Shown: positions 9,361 to 20,256, numbered from the stretch's first letter. The stretch: 64,000 bases of DNA from Ypsolopha sequella (GCA_934047225.1 OW203986.1:24803221-24867220), one strand, 5' to 3'. Program-made: numbers and translations. The notes: generated by a model not told the origin, from the letters alone.

Positions 9361-10022
9361 AAATAAGTTTTTTATTACGTTAACAAACTCATCTTGAATA
9401 GCAAACAATCGATCGAGTTTGTTTTATGTGTCACGCAATTTTACTAAAATAATGCTATCGCGGTGTTCGACGTCTTTTGTACTTAGATTGGCAAGCTCCA
9501 GACTTCTACGTGCATCGTTTAGTGGGCGTGATAAGAACAACCTACAACAAAAAAATCAATTTTAATAATGAATTAAAGACCTATTTATAACTTTAGAGCC
9601 ATAAAATAATATTACATCATTTATTTACCTTTATAACTAGATATTTGTCATCAGGATCGTCGTTAAGAAACTGTTGTATATGTTGGCTTGAAATATTTTA
9701 GACTTTTTGTTTATATAGCCATCTGATTGTAATTATTCAAGTTTATTTTATTCTTATTGAGTACAACACATCGGAACATGGAATACATCGCCCATAAAGT
9801 GGAAGGCTGCTTTGTTTGGCTAAGGTGACTGAAATAAGCCAAAAACACATTTTCCGGTCAACTGTTCGTGTGTTTATCTGCTTTCCACTTGATGAAATTT
9901 CGTAATTTGTTTAAATATCCTTCCTTAGATTTTGGCGGAAGCAAGTTGTTTTTTGCTAATTCCGCTTCCGCTTTTAGATCTGGAGGAGTACAATCTATAT
10001 CAGAGCCTTCTTCTGAACTCAT
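9361..10022 (-). pseudogene. Crypton-like tyrosine recombinase, N-terminal half, degenerate
   Basis: Read on the minus strand from an ATG at 10022-10020, the frame starts MSSEEGSDIDCTPPDLKAEA and continues NNLLPPKSKEGYLNKLRNFI, KW, a TGA stop, then ENVFLAYFSHLSQTKQPST and LWAMYSMF. This matches the N-terminal SAM-like domain of insect Crypton-type tyrosine recombinases (LLP.KS...Y...Y..F..WK, then V.LAYF.ELS...KPSTLWS.YSM). After a small frame change it reads KSKIFQANI, then FLNDDPDDKYLVIK. An 87-nt segment with GTAAAT and TTGTAG ends (9542-9628) looks like a phase-0 intron, because VIK|VVLI rejoins in frame. Beyond another shift, RRSLELANLSTKDVEHRDSI and LVKLRDT give the start of the catalytic domain, including the R of a GACRR-like site. 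The RHRY catalytic end is missing. It is a dead copy. Confidence 0.65.
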
Positions 10023-10729
10023 TTTGTAATTCATTTACACAAAAAACTTTAAATGAAAATATTATGCAACAACATAATTTCCCGCTTTTACTTTTTTTTT
10101 TCGTTTTTTTTTTCGTCGGGAAAATGTATGCGGCCAGCGTTCTTCATAAAATTGAGGTTAAATTTTCACTGTTCGATTGTTTTAAATATAACTATAATAA
10201 AAAAATAATATATTTTCAATTATAAAATATAGCAAACGTTCTACACTCTGAACACGAAATTGTAATGTTTTTTCTTTTTATACTGGCCGCTAAAAACCTT
10301 ATGATCGCCAAACTCTTTAGTCATTTAAAACATAGACACGGATAGTTTAAAAAAAAAACATGGTATGCAATGGATTTATCATACGAATTTCCTGGACAGT
10401 TATTCAGATTTCCTGGAGACTTGAAATAGCTCAACAGGATGAAGTACTTTCTTGCATGTCTATGCAATATGTAATTAAAGCATTACAACATATTTTTGAG
10501 AAAAAGGCATATTATAAAATAAATGAATATTTGGATGATGGTGAAGCATGGTATTACAGTGATAATGATAGCAGGTTATAATTTAATTAAGTAGTATAAT
10601 TTCCTAACTTATGAGTCCTCTAAGGTGTAAACATCAATTAATTACAGACTGTAAAAGGAAAAAGACTATATGAGACATGTAGACAAAGATATATATGTTT
10701 TTCTTCTTTTCATTAACCTGAATTCCTGC
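10023..10729. other. AT-rich spacer, no gene seen
   Basis: Poly-T and poly-A runs and AT-rich DNA. Open frames of 97 and 73 codons (9932-10225, 10360-10581) have low-complexity translations and no recognisable domain. The first also overlaps the recombinase pseudogene in antisense. Confidence 0.4.
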
Positions 10730-11233
10730 TGTCTTGTATCATCTTATCCCTTGGTTAAAGTAGATATAAGTAATGTGTATAGTATAATTTCATGTTGAAA
10801 AAAAAAAGACATGATCTTGCTAAGTTTCTTGCCCTTCTTCTTAGCAAGACTGAATGGGCGGAGGTAGGCATGTATTTATATATGTAACCTATTAGTATGT
10901 AGTATATAGGATGGGATTTGGTCGGCCGCCTGGATTCGTGCTGGGGGCTCGGTTGGTGAACATTGAACCTTGTTCCTGGTCCCTGGCCGGGTTTCCGGTA
11001 TGGGTTCGGGCGGTTGATTCGATTTTACCTTGTATAATATATATTTTACCTATCATTTTAATTGTATATATATTGCTAGATAAATTAAATAAACCATTAA
11101 TTTAGTTCATGTATATTTATTATTTAATTAAATATATTTTTTTTATTACATTAAATTTGATGTGTAAAAAGTGTATATATTTATACCTGCTTTGCAAAAT
11201 AAACTATTTGAATTTTGAATTTGAATTTGAGTG
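10730..11233 (+). mobile_element. LINE 3'-UTR-type repeat (TTTGAA tail family), copy A
   Basis: It contains CATGATCTTGCTAAGTTTCT, then GATTTGGTCGGCCGCCTGGA, and ends with TTTGCAAAATAAACTATTTG and a (TTTGAA)n tail. Reverse copies lie at 45990, 47655, 42236, 23163 and 12340. The LINE at 54595 carries the GCTAAGAAGAAGGGCAAG block right after its ORF, so these copies are most likely 5'-truncated 3' ends of a related LINE. The conserved short frame starting MGFGRPPGF is therefore probably not a protein. Confidence 0.7.
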
Positions 11234-11383
11234 TACATAATGTGAATAAATCATTTCTATTTCTACTGTTTCGTTAAACCCTGGGCCGGCCATAACAATG
11301 TTTTTCCAGCAAACTTGTCTGGTCTTGCATATTCAGGGCATTTTATCTAACTGTTGTTCGGTCAGTAGTTAACAGTGGTGTCG

Positions 11384-11896
11384 ATTCGGCGCAACCCAAC
11401 TTAACTTATTTGACAGGACTAACCTTATTTTGAGCGTCCTCTCTTTGTCTTTACGATACAGAAAGAAAAATAAAAGAACACTTAAATTTAGTTTAGTCCT
11501 GTCAATTAAGGCGCTACGGAAAAAAAATCGACACTTTAAGAACTTGCATATCTACTTCAGTAAATAATGTATTATTTAGATAAAATTGTATATTATTTTT
11601 GGATTCTTTTTCTAGGGATCTGTTAAAACAGAAACGCGATTGGAGAAATTCGGCTCGATAGAAATATTGATTGACACATGGACTGTAATTATATTTTATT
11701 AGATGGGTTTTATGGTATCTAGGACCTGTTTAAACGAAATTTTGATAGCCACTTTAGTACATTTTATATTAATAAAAAACATAATTTTTGCTACTTTTCC
11801 ACGAATCCGTCCCTTTCGCACTGAGGGTTTTTTCGCATATGGAGTAACAGGGACGCTAAAACTTTTACATATCGCTTTGTTGCGCCGAATCGGTGA
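11384..11896. mobile_element. TGTCGATTCGGC MITE with a nested TTAA element
   Basis: The left end TGTCGATTCGGCGCAAC (11384) and right end GTTGCGCCGAATCGG (to 11896) are inverted repeats. The same MITE is uninterrupted at 32051-32207. Inside, from the TTAA at 11506 to about 11880, is a member of the ~422-bp TTAA family (CGCGATTGGAGAAATTCGGC, AGATGGGTTTTA, CCACGAATCCGTCCCTTTCG). The right junction of the nested element is eroded. Confidence 0.65.
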
Positions 11897-12339
11897 TATC
11901 TACTATTAATTTTCTAGATATGTACACTAATGAAGTGCTACCAAAAATATTTTGCAATAAATTTACGGTGTTAGGAATTTGAAAGAGAAATAATTAAGAT
12001 TAATTGTCATTTTATCAAAATATCAACCAACAGCTACTCCCACTCACCTACATACGGCACTATCGCTGAAGCCAAGGTCATTTTGCATCAGCTAGCGCGA
12101 GGTTTCTTCATCATTTCCATTGAGGGCTTGTCAATTATAGCAAATCATCGCATATTGTCGTTCCGGTCACAGTTGTCAGTTTCCGACGCGTACAAGCGCT
12201 GCGCTGGCGCAGGCTTTGCGACACGTCTCGAGAAGAAACACAATGGATCACATGTGTACTAATCTTGTAGTTGGAGCCGAGGAAATGGGGACCGCTTTCA
12301 GTTTGTATGGAAAGAAATTGTGATTATTATTTTTATTTA
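11897..12339. other. Intergenic DNA, no gene seen
   Basis: No coding or repeat signature is recognised. Bases 12050-12260 are less AT-rich than their surroundings (CATCAGCTAGCGCGAGG, CGCTGCGCTGGCGCAGG), which may be old element DNA. Confidence 0.35.
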
Positions 12340-12540
12340 AATTCAATTCAAATTCAAATAGTTTATTTGCAAAGCAGGTATACACTTTTTACACATCAAA
12401 TTTAATCTAATAAAAAAAATAAAGGCCCTTGAACGGTGTTTTATAAAAATATTTTATTAACATAGTTATTATAAAAAAAATATAAGTAATAAAATAATAA
12501 ATGATAAATGTTGATAAAATAAATGTAAAATGTAAATTTA
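12340..12540 (-). mobile_element. LINE 3' end (TTTGAA tail family) split by a Penelope-like end
   Basis: 12340-12414 is the family's reverse 3' end (TTCAAATTCAAATAGTTTAT, then AAATTTAATCTAAT). It is followed at 12420 by AGGCCCTTGAACGGTGTTTT and TTATTAACATAGTTATTATA, the terminal arm and tail start also found at 62345-62390. LINE-like AATAAAATAATAAATG resumes after it. Confidence 0.5.
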
Positions 12541-12542
12541 TA

Positions 12543-12715
12543 TACTAGCGGACGCCCCGTAGTGTTGCTCGCGTGGATCTTGTTTCCAGATCCCGTGGGA
12601 ATATCCTAAATCCCTTTTAAGCGGGTATCTACGTCATACAAGGGATCTATAGTCTAAATTTCATGTTCCTAGGTCAAGCCGTTGATAGATAAGTCACGGT
12701 ATTTTTTTACAAATA
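12543..12715 (-). mobile_element. Helitron-like 3' end
   Basis: CTAGCGGACGCCCCG then CGCGTGGAT, read in reverse, gives a GC-rich hairpin followed by CTAG, the arrangement expected at a Helitron 3' terminus. The 33566 copy has a clearer version. The 5' end was not found. Confidence 0.35.
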
Positions 12716-12800
12716 CAAGTGAATCAAACGAATGCCCCTGGAGGAAAGGTACCCTAAATATTGAAGATAGCAAACTATTGAATTTTATACAATGTATCTA

Positions 12801-13066
12801 TACAAGGTGACTTTTTGACCATCGTCCAAATTCATACTGGTGGCTTGGTAAGTGATCAGTATCATGCATCAATAACGATTTTGTTGAAATTCGTAAAATG
12901 AAATTTCGACTCCCCATAGTGATTCACTCGGGACTGGAACTGAATTTATATGGGAAGTGGAAATTTCATTATACGAATTTCACAAAAATTGTTACAGATC
13001 CAAGATATTGATCACTTATCAAGCCTCCAGTATAAATTTGGACGATGATTAAAAAGTCACCTTGTA
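12801..13066. mobile_element. TA-flanked foldback MITE (ACAAGGTGACTTTTTGA ends)
   Basis: The left arm TACAAGGTGACTTTTTGACC, ATCGTCCAAATTCATACTGG pairs with CCAGTATAAATTTGGACGAT, then AAAAAGTCACCTTGTA at the right. The element is 266 bp and flanked by TA, as for Tc1/mariner-type MITEs. Part of the same motif sits at the centre of the palindrome at 28646 (29002-29030). Confidence 0.75.
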
Positions 13067-13424
13067 TATATCTACTTATATCTAAAGTAGATTGTAAATA
13101 ATAATAATATTAATAATGATGATGTATTATCTAAGAAAGTTAACAAGTACGGTTGTACTAATCTACAGGATGAATCAAACAAATGCCCCCTGGAGAGAAA
13201 GTAGGTACCCCAAATATTGAAGATAGCGAACTTACTGAATTTTGTAACATGTAGATACTTATATCAAAAGTAAATTGTAAATAATAATAATATTAATAAT
13301 GATGATTGATACAAAATCCTTAGTTTTTATATTCCTTTTTGGTTATATTTTCTGTTTGATTGATGTATGTCTTTTTAAAATTATTATAGTTTTTGTCATT
13401 CCACGAGAACCAGCGATTTTATTT

Positions 13425-14226
13425 AATTAATAACAATGATGTATTATCTAAGAAAGTTAACAAGTACGGTTGTAATAATCTACAGGGTGAATCAAACGAA
13501 TGCCCCCTGGAGGGAAAGTAGGTACCCCAAATATTGAAGATAGCAAATTCTACTAAAAGGAACCTTTTTTATTTTTAAAGTTAAGAAAAACTGCATTCAA
13601 AGATTTTTGAAAAATCATTTGTCTGAATCGGGACCTGGACAAATGTGTAAAAAACACATTCTGTGTTTTTACGATACCGATCGAAAGGGTCAATCGTAAG
13701 AACTAAATTCTTTTAAGTATTCTACATTAAAGAATTTTTTTAAACATTTTAACAACAAAACTATTAAAAAATTGTGTTACTAACAAAATGGATGAAATAG
13801 CTAAAGTAAACGTTCATTATCATTATTATTATATTAAAGGTATCCAAAAGTTCAATATTGTTAGAAGTACGAAAAAGACTTGAGTAGGTATTAAAAGTGC
13901 TTCGTCTTGCCCCACTGAATTTTTTAAAGTTATTGTTCAATTTTATGGTCTTCCTTCAACGTAAATACAAATAAAAATACAATGTGTTTTTTTACACAAA
14001 TGTCCATTCGATTCACGGTTCAGCACGTGATTTTTCAAAATTCTTTAAATTCAGTTATTCTTTACTTTAAAAGTAAAATAAAGGTTCTTTTTAGTAGAAT
14101 TTGCTATCTTCAATATTTGGGATACCTACTTTCCCTCCACGCACTTGTTGGATTCATGCTGTAGATTAACAGTACAACCGTGCGTGTTAACTTTCTTAGA
14201 TAATACATCATCATTATTAATATTAT
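13425..14226. mobile_element. Large foldback element with ~240-bp arms
   Basis: The left arm (13425-13660) carries GATGTATTATCTAAGAAAGT, then AATGCCCCCTGGAGGGAAAG and ATATTGAAGATAGCAAATTC. The right arm (13985-14226) carries GAATTTGCTATCTTCAATAT and ACTTTCTTAGATAATACATC. The interior is about 320 bp with no coding signal. Direct partial copies of the left arm precede it at 12721-12790 and 13120-13310, so a chain of related insertions or duplications lies here. Confidence 0.65.
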
Positions 14227-15517
14227 TTACGATCTACATTTGATATAAGTATCTACTTGTTACAAAATTCAGTAAAATTTCAGGATTAAATATAAATATA
14301 TTATATATTTTGTTCTTGTACTTTCTGCTGCGGCGCACTTTTTTTGACCGGAACAGTATTTACATAGGCACACAAATGATATCTAAGCCGAATAGAGTGC
14401 GACAATGGCTGTCTATAATATCTAGAAATTCGCCGTGGTTTGGTTACCCAATAATAGCTTTATTTGAGAAACGACAGCGTAATGTATTTGGTAAATTTTG
14501 TTTTGTTAGGAATGTTGATACAATTTGTGATTTATTTATGTGAAGGAGTAAAATTCAATTTGTCGGCTGACATTTAGTGTTTTTACATTTAATTACATAG
14601 TGGTGTATGTTTTTCCGTATGGTTTTATATTTTAAGACGTGTTTGAATGTCAGATTAGGTAATAATTATACTTATGTATTTCCTTAGTTCCTCGTTATTA
14701 ACGAGCAACCGGGTTGTTCAAGATTAATTTTATTTGCAATGGTTTTTACAGAACCTTAATACCAAGAAATGTTTTTAATTATTTGGGAAAAATTACTTTC
14801 TGTTCGTTAGTTTTAGGAATACATAATATATAGAGTTTATGCTATATACAATACATACAAAATACCAGTATAACATAATTATGTATTCATATAAAAATAA
14901 CCTACCTAATTATTTTTCACTTCAATCAAATTATGATATCATTTTATTATATAAGAAAATATAACTGAAATTAAGAAATCTTTACGAAATGTATTTGAAA
15001 ATGATTACGGCTTTTTAATTTAATAATTAAATTGCCAAAATGCTTCTCATTATCACTGAACATTAATATGAAGCTTGGAGGTCAGAAGCCTAAATTGCTT
15101 GCAATCCATAGTTATCATGGGTAAAAGAAAGGCATCGAACTTATCTTTTGTGACTTTCTAGTGCCCTAAGATGTGCACTTAATTTGTGAAACAATGGTGT
15201 GATTGCTGTGGTGTTTTGATTGACCATTGCCAGTAGTTCTGTCACATATACTTGAATAAGTAGCTCTTCTCGTGCATATCTATTTTTAACCTGGTCTAGC
15301 CCTCTTTTATGTTATCAGTGTAAAGGTTTCCACTAATCTTCGCACTTCTGAAGCCTCTTTTGTTGCTTGTAGCAAATATTCGATGTTTTTTTAGAGGTTT
15401 GGTTTTTGAATTGTCAATACTTTTTCTAGTGACTGTCATTTTGACTGTTGAGTCTATTTGTGGTCAGTAATTTTTGTCATGCTACCCTTTGATTAATCAA
15501 AGATCCTACCATGAATA
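14227..15517. other. AT-rich spacer, no gene seen
   Basis: The frame 14310-14543 (77 codons) has no recognisable motif. No clear repeat structure stands out. Confidence 0.35.
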
Positions 15518-15865
15518 GCCTTATGCCGGAATAACGCTTGCAAATTGTGCAAATTTATTATGAAAATCTTCGTTCATCTCGCCAAACTTACCGTGCGCTA
15601 CGTCTATTTTACTGCCGACATAATGGTCCATCCGAGCAACTGGCTTCCACGGTCGTGTGACCTCATGCCTATGGATGATTTTCTTTGGGGATATGTGAGG
15701 TCACAAGTCTACGCTGATAAACCACCTGGACCACCTGGAAGCCAACATCCGCCACGTTATTGCCGATATATGGCCCCAGTTCCTCGTTAATGTAGTCGAA
15801 AATTGTACTTCCAGATTGAGCTTCATTCGAACCAACCGTGACGCCCACGACGTAATTATACAAAT
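15518..15865 (+). pseudogene. Tc1/mariner-like transposase, internal deletion derivative
   Basis: The N-terminal part (about 15523-15640) reads LMPE, a stop, then RLQIVQIYYENLRSSRQTYR and ALRLFYCRHNGPSEQ. This is the R.QIVQIYY.N..S...TYRALR.FY..HNRP pattern that opens a group of insect Tc1/mariner-like transposases (DUF4817-type head). It joins directly to a C-terminal part reading PRSCDLMPMDDFLWGYVRSQ, VYADKPP, then after a frame change HLEANIRHVIADIWPQFLVN and VVENCTSRLSFIRTNRDAH. The middle, with the first two catalytic acidic residues, is absent. It is a classic internal-deletion derivative, now decayed. Confidence 0.75.
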
Positions 15866-16685
15866 AATACTCTTAATATTATTAAATGGTACGTTAATTT
15901 AGCTGCAAAACAATAGAAGTTCCAAGTTCCTAAAAATGAATATTGTTTTTTATGTGTTTTAATCATACTTGTGTTAATTTTTGTTTATTGTTTTAAGTAT
16001 CCTTATGGATGAACAGGCAGTGACAGAATAACAGCGTCCCTTTGCTTCTGGCTTAAGGGACAAAAGCTGAGTCACCGACCTTTTCAACAGAACCTGTCTA
16101 ATCCTAAATAGTCTTTAAGTATTATGTGTTTTGTGTTGTATTCTGTTGAATAAAAATCTTTTTATTTATTTTTTATTTTTATATGCCCGAAATCGTATTT
16201 AAGCATTAATGGCATTACAATATGTTTTAAATAAAGCCCACATCATGGCCATTTACATTGTTTTTGCGTGTTTTATTTAAAATAAACCAAACTTGTAAAA
16301 AAAACACCCTTACTTTTCAGTGACATTTATGTCGGGAATTCTGTCATCTTTGAGAATTGGCCCCAGAAAGCTAACCAATTCTTTAAATTCTCGTCGAATT
16401 GTATAAATTCTAACTGAGGGAGTTTGAATGAATGACTTCTTGGTCGAAATCCCTACTGTTTTAGTTGTCTCGCGGATTTTATAGGAGGGTCAAGGAAATC
16501 CATTTACTTCGATATTCCATCGTGATTTCCATGTCTTTCACGAAAATCTCTTCGTCGCCGTTTCGCAAAATTATCCTTATTTCTTTATCTAAATCGGCGA
16601 GTTGATTTTGTATGTCGTTAAATTTTTCAAATTGCGATGTTATTTCTATTGGATTGTAGGCCAGTGTCGCTATTGGCGTTCTTAG
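15866..16685. other. Intergenic DNA, no gene seen
   Basis: An A/T-rich block with AATAAAAATCTTTTTATTTA near 16150 may be a retroposon tail. Otherwise nothing is recognisable. Confidence 0.35.
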
Positions 16686-16924
16686 TAAAAACCAGCCAAG
16701 TGCGAGTCAGATTCGCGCACGAAGAGTTCCGTACCATTATCAATAAACACGTAAAAAAAAAAACATGTCTGTTGTATGGGAGCCCCCTTAAATATTTATT
16801 TTATTCTGTTTTTTAGTATTTGTTGTTATAGTGGCAACAGATATTCATCAACTGTGAAAATTTCTACTGTCTAACTATCACGGTTCATGAGATACAGTTT
16901 GGTGACAGGCGGACAGACGGACAG

Positions 16925-16966
<42 letters not shown>

Positions 16967-17036
16967 GGATAGACAGACGGACAGCGGAGTCTTAGTAATA
17001 GGGTCCCGTTGGTTATGCTTTGGTTACGGAACCCTA
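16686..17036 (+). mobile_element. GGTTCCGTA/ACGGAACCC element, complete, ~350 bp
   Basis: It starts AACCAGCCAAGTGCGAGTC and AGTTCCGTACCATTAT. It contains GTTGTATGGGAGCCCCCTTA, ATTTGTTGTTATAGTGGCAA and CTATCACGGTTCATGAGATA, and ends GGTTACGGAACCCTAAAAA. It encloses an (ACAG)n/(ACGG)n microsatellite at 16912-16985. The 26800 copy shares the same blocks in reverse. Confidence 0.75.
16912..16985 (+). repeat. (ACAG)n microsatellite
   Basis: A run of ACAG and ACGG units within the GGTTCCGTA element. Its antisense frame (SVCLSVCLSVCPSVCPSV) is a repeat artefact. Confidence 0.9.
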
Positions 17037-17647
17037 AAAATGATCGAATAACCTTGCGCTCCTGCTTGATCACATCCAAACTTTTCATGTCTCTTTTTGG
17101 GAACACGAGTGCGTTCCATTTTATACATTCTCAACATTATCTCTAAATTTTTCATGAGTAAGAATTTGCGGTTCCGTACCTCAAAAGGACAAAGTATTTT
17201 TCGAGTTTTGTAAAAAGTGTCACCTGGAACATATTTTAGGAGACAATATAAACAATAATGGAATATTAGAGTGTTAGTTTTTAACTTTACCGAAAATGCA
17301 TGGAGTTCAACAATATTACACTAAAAGGTTAATAAATAGCACGCCAAGTTTCTTGTGTGAACGCAGCTAATAGAGATGCAATCTGAAGGCTCATTTTCTT
17401 GATACCATACTGGGCGCTGCCTGCGGTTCGTAAAGTAACGACTTCGATACAGACTGGACATTAGAAAATATTACTTACCAGAAAAATACTGGGCGGAAAT
17501 GGACGGGTGACAATAAATTAAACCACCCACATATTTTACTGATCATACTGAACAGCTTTCTCTAGTAAAAAAGTCTGTGTAAATTATAAAAAAGTATTTT
17601 TTCTTTATAATTTTTCCTACTAAAATTCTCAATACCTACTCTGAATC

Positions 17648-18055
17648 CCATCCCGCTAATATTATAAATGCGAAAGTTTGGATGGATGTATGGATTGATG
17701 GATGTTTATTACTCCTACACGCCGTAACTACTGAACAAATTGGGCTGAAACTTTGCATAAGTGTAGTTCTCGGCCTGGAATAGGATAAAGACTACTTTTT
17801 AATCCATAAATCGGTTCTCATGGGAACAAGAAATAGTGTCGTTCAGAGACGCGACTCGGCCTTCAGCCTCGCCAAACGTACTACCTAGGGGATTAAATCA
17901 GTTATCAAAGATCGCCAAAGACACATTACCAGAGTATTAATTCAGAAAACGAAAAATAGTGTCGATCTGAAAAGCGGCTCAGCCATCGTCCTCGCCAAAG
18001 TCTTACACGGGTCTTGGTCTTCGGTCTCGCCAAAGACATTTTACATGGAGATCAA
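17648..18055 (+). mobile_element. Helitron-like 5' part with GGCCTTCGGC units
   Basis: It opens TCCCATCCCGCTAATATTAT and AAATGCGAAAGTTTGGATGG, the start shared with the reverse copy ending at about 34370. GCCGTAACTACTGAACAAAT and GGAATAGGATAAAGACTACT follow. Then come diverged units with GACTCGGCCTTCAGCCTCGCC-type words as at 6541. A TC start is consistent with a Helitron. Confidence 0.55.
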
Positions 18056-18059
18056 ATTT

Positions 18060-18470
18060 TATTTATTTATTTCCCAACTTACAGGAACAACATTACAGGA
18101 ATGCAACCTAATGCGATAGGATGTGTTTGACTTATTTAATCTACAAAATAACACGATTAAATTAGAGATGATGCCAACCAAAAACACTCCAATCAGAGTC
18201 AGGTCAACTACGTACTAAAAAATGAATGGTCTGCAAAATATTTACAGATTCGATAAGACCTAGAAAAATTTAATCAACGCGGGAAACCTAGTTTTGTATA
18301 TGATTACACATCCAGCTGCTTCTTCATTTGCGTTGGTATCTTAAAGTCAGTATGATTAGTGGAGTATGTGGTTTAGTTATGTGTTACCTGTCTATTTACA
18401 CTAGGCATATACAAAATATATGCGTGAGTGAGCAACAACAATGTAAGGTTTCCGTCAGTAGATACAAAAG
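18060..18470. other. Possible LINE 3' tail and spacer
   Basis: TTTATTTATTTATTTCCCAA and ACTTACAGGAACAACATTAC at 18060 resemble a reverse LINE 3' tail, but no ORF supports this. Confidence 0.3.
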
Positions 18471-18745
18471 CAGTCGGGGTCATCTTCGGCCGCCCGAAGG
18501 GTGGTTGAAGGAACGGGCCTTGATGCTAACATCTTTGGCCGGGCTTTATCTCCGCGGGCTACAACCCGCGGGTCCGGGGGGGTCGCCAATATGGTAGTTG
18601 GCGGCATGTCACAGATTATGTCGTACCGCGCCGCCGGTGGTAACGTCACCGGCAGCCCAGTCCGTCTTCAATCTCCGACATCGTCTTCCGAGCTGCTAGC
18701 GGATGACTCACGCAGCAGCTCTTGAGGATAGTGTCGTCCGGTGGA
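18471..18745 (+). other. GC-rich island, possible coding relic
   Basis: A sharply GC-rich block in AT-rich DNA. One frame (18501-18725) encodes MVEGTGLDANIFGRALSPRA, then TTRGSGGVANMVVGGMSQIM, and ends in a serine-rich stretch. I do not recognise the protein. Composition suggests a fragment of a LINE ORF1 or of a captured exon. An antisense frame is also open, as is usual for GC-rich DNA. Confidence 0.4.
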
Positions 18746-18954
18746 TACAACACATCTGCTAGAATAGGTCTGAAATTTTGTGACATTTGTGAATATTCTT
18801 TTCCGCAATCACCTATTATTTACAGTGCGACAAGGTTCTCTTGGCGCGTGGATTGGTCGTGGTAAAAATCGGAACTAACGCTGCTATCCTATCCCTTGTT
18901 TCACAGAGCCCCTCTGTCACTGTCATCTACGCGCCAACGTGGACTAGTGTACAT

Positions 18955-19012
18955 ATACATACATAAACTCACGCCTGTCTCCCAGAGGGGTAGGCACAAG
19001 GACTAGTGTAGT
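18955..19012 (-). mobile_element. Retroposon tail (CTCTGGGAGACAGGCGTGAG family)
   Basis: ACATACATAAACTCACGCCT and GTCTCCCAGAGGGGTAGGCA are the reverse of the ends at 60590-60670 and 51700-51770. The tail is a (TATG)n-type simple repeat. Confidence 0.55.
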
Positions 19013-19824
19013 TTTGCAATATGGCATAAACTACACTAGCAGTGACAGAGTTATTCTAAGGACATACAGATAGATAAGCGGAATCTAAAAATACAAACAT
19101 AACAAAATACCGGACGTTTTAGAGTTGTTTCTAAAAATAGACTGCTACTGGAACAGTCAAAACTCGTACACCCTCTTTTCTTCGACGATTTGTACGTCCA
19201 AATGCATTCAGGTTTATCTCACATTGTTATCTGTCACCGTTCAGCATGTGGTAAAGTATACAGGGGGTTAAGATGTTTCATACATTTAGGGAACAGCTGT
19301 TTTTTTTGGCAATTGTGGGGTTTGCCTCCTAAGAAAATTGTTCATATTAATGTGCAAAGTACCCGGAAAAAAAGTTATCATAACAATAAATAATAATAAT
19401 ATTAAAAATAATAAATACTGTAGTCTCAAGATTGAGAGCTCGCAACTGAGCCACCTAACCGCTGCTATAAAAGAAACAGTCTTTCTACTTTAGTTTTGTT
19501 GCACTTTTGTTCTGCAAAGTGACCTCTCTGTGACTTGGACTATTTAGCAAACACTGCCTTTGAGACTGTCGTGGACTCATTATTTCAGTTTAAGGCTTAA
19601 TGGGTACTGAAAATGGAAGGTTGAAATTGTAATAACGGTTCTTGACGAGTATGGTTATGATAATGGTATGGCGGGGTAATGAGTTAATTTGTTAAAAAAG
19701 AATACTAAGCTTTGGTTTTGGTCTGGGAACCTTTTATATTTTCTTCATGGAGAGACAAAAAAACGATGTTGTATGGTTACTTTTAGGTTATGGAAAGGTC
19801 CTATTTTAGGGTTGGCGATGACAT
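19013..19824. other. Intergenic DNA, no gene seen
   Basis: No recognisable coding or repeat structure. The 67-codon frame at 19190 has no motif. Confidence 0.3.
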
Positions 19825-19905
19825 TAGAAGTTTCTATAAAATTGCAATTCTGCGTGTAGTGTGGGTTTGTAACGTTTTAAAAAAAGATATTTTACATATA
19901 GCTAG

Positions 19906-20256
19906 AGGTAGAGCTGATGCCGGGCTCGACTGTGGAGGTACCACCATCTTACTTGGAGACCCCCTCAAAGTAATTCGGGGGAGAGTAAGAGGACAGCTCA
20001 CAGGCAAAAACCAGGGGGCCCACCATAACTGGGACCGATGGATGTTGGTATATCTATCTTTAATAGCCGGGCCTTATATGGAACAGACTGGTGACGGGCA
20101 GCGGCGTCACTGGTGCGAGGGTTCCGGCACTGCGCTCACCAACCCGCCTGCCCAGCATGTGTGAGTATGGGCAATTCTTCCAGGATGACCGCCGGGAGTG
20201 GCAAAGTCCTGGAAAGTCCAGCAGTGGACGAACTACGCTGATGGATGGATGGATGG
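19906..20256 (+). mobile_element. RTE-tailed SINE-like retroposon, copy 1
   Basis: It runs from GAGGTAGAGCTGATGCCGGG through TCGACTGTGGAGGTACCACC, CCGGGCCTTATATGGAACAG and GCCGGGAGTGGCAAAGTCCT to a (GGAT)n tail. Its 3' end (REWQSPGK, then a QQW-like word) resembles the C terminus of RTE LINE ORFs, which suggests mobilisation by an RTE. Copies: 31060-31420 (+) and 41280-41612 (-). Flanking direct repeats are described in the findings. Confidence 0.7.

Noticed and set aside
10911..11105. Conserved short frame MGFGRPPGF, also at 47741 and 46155
   Set aside because: Recurs only as part of a dispersed LINE 3'-UTR-type repeat. Conservation is explained by copying rather than by selection on a protein.
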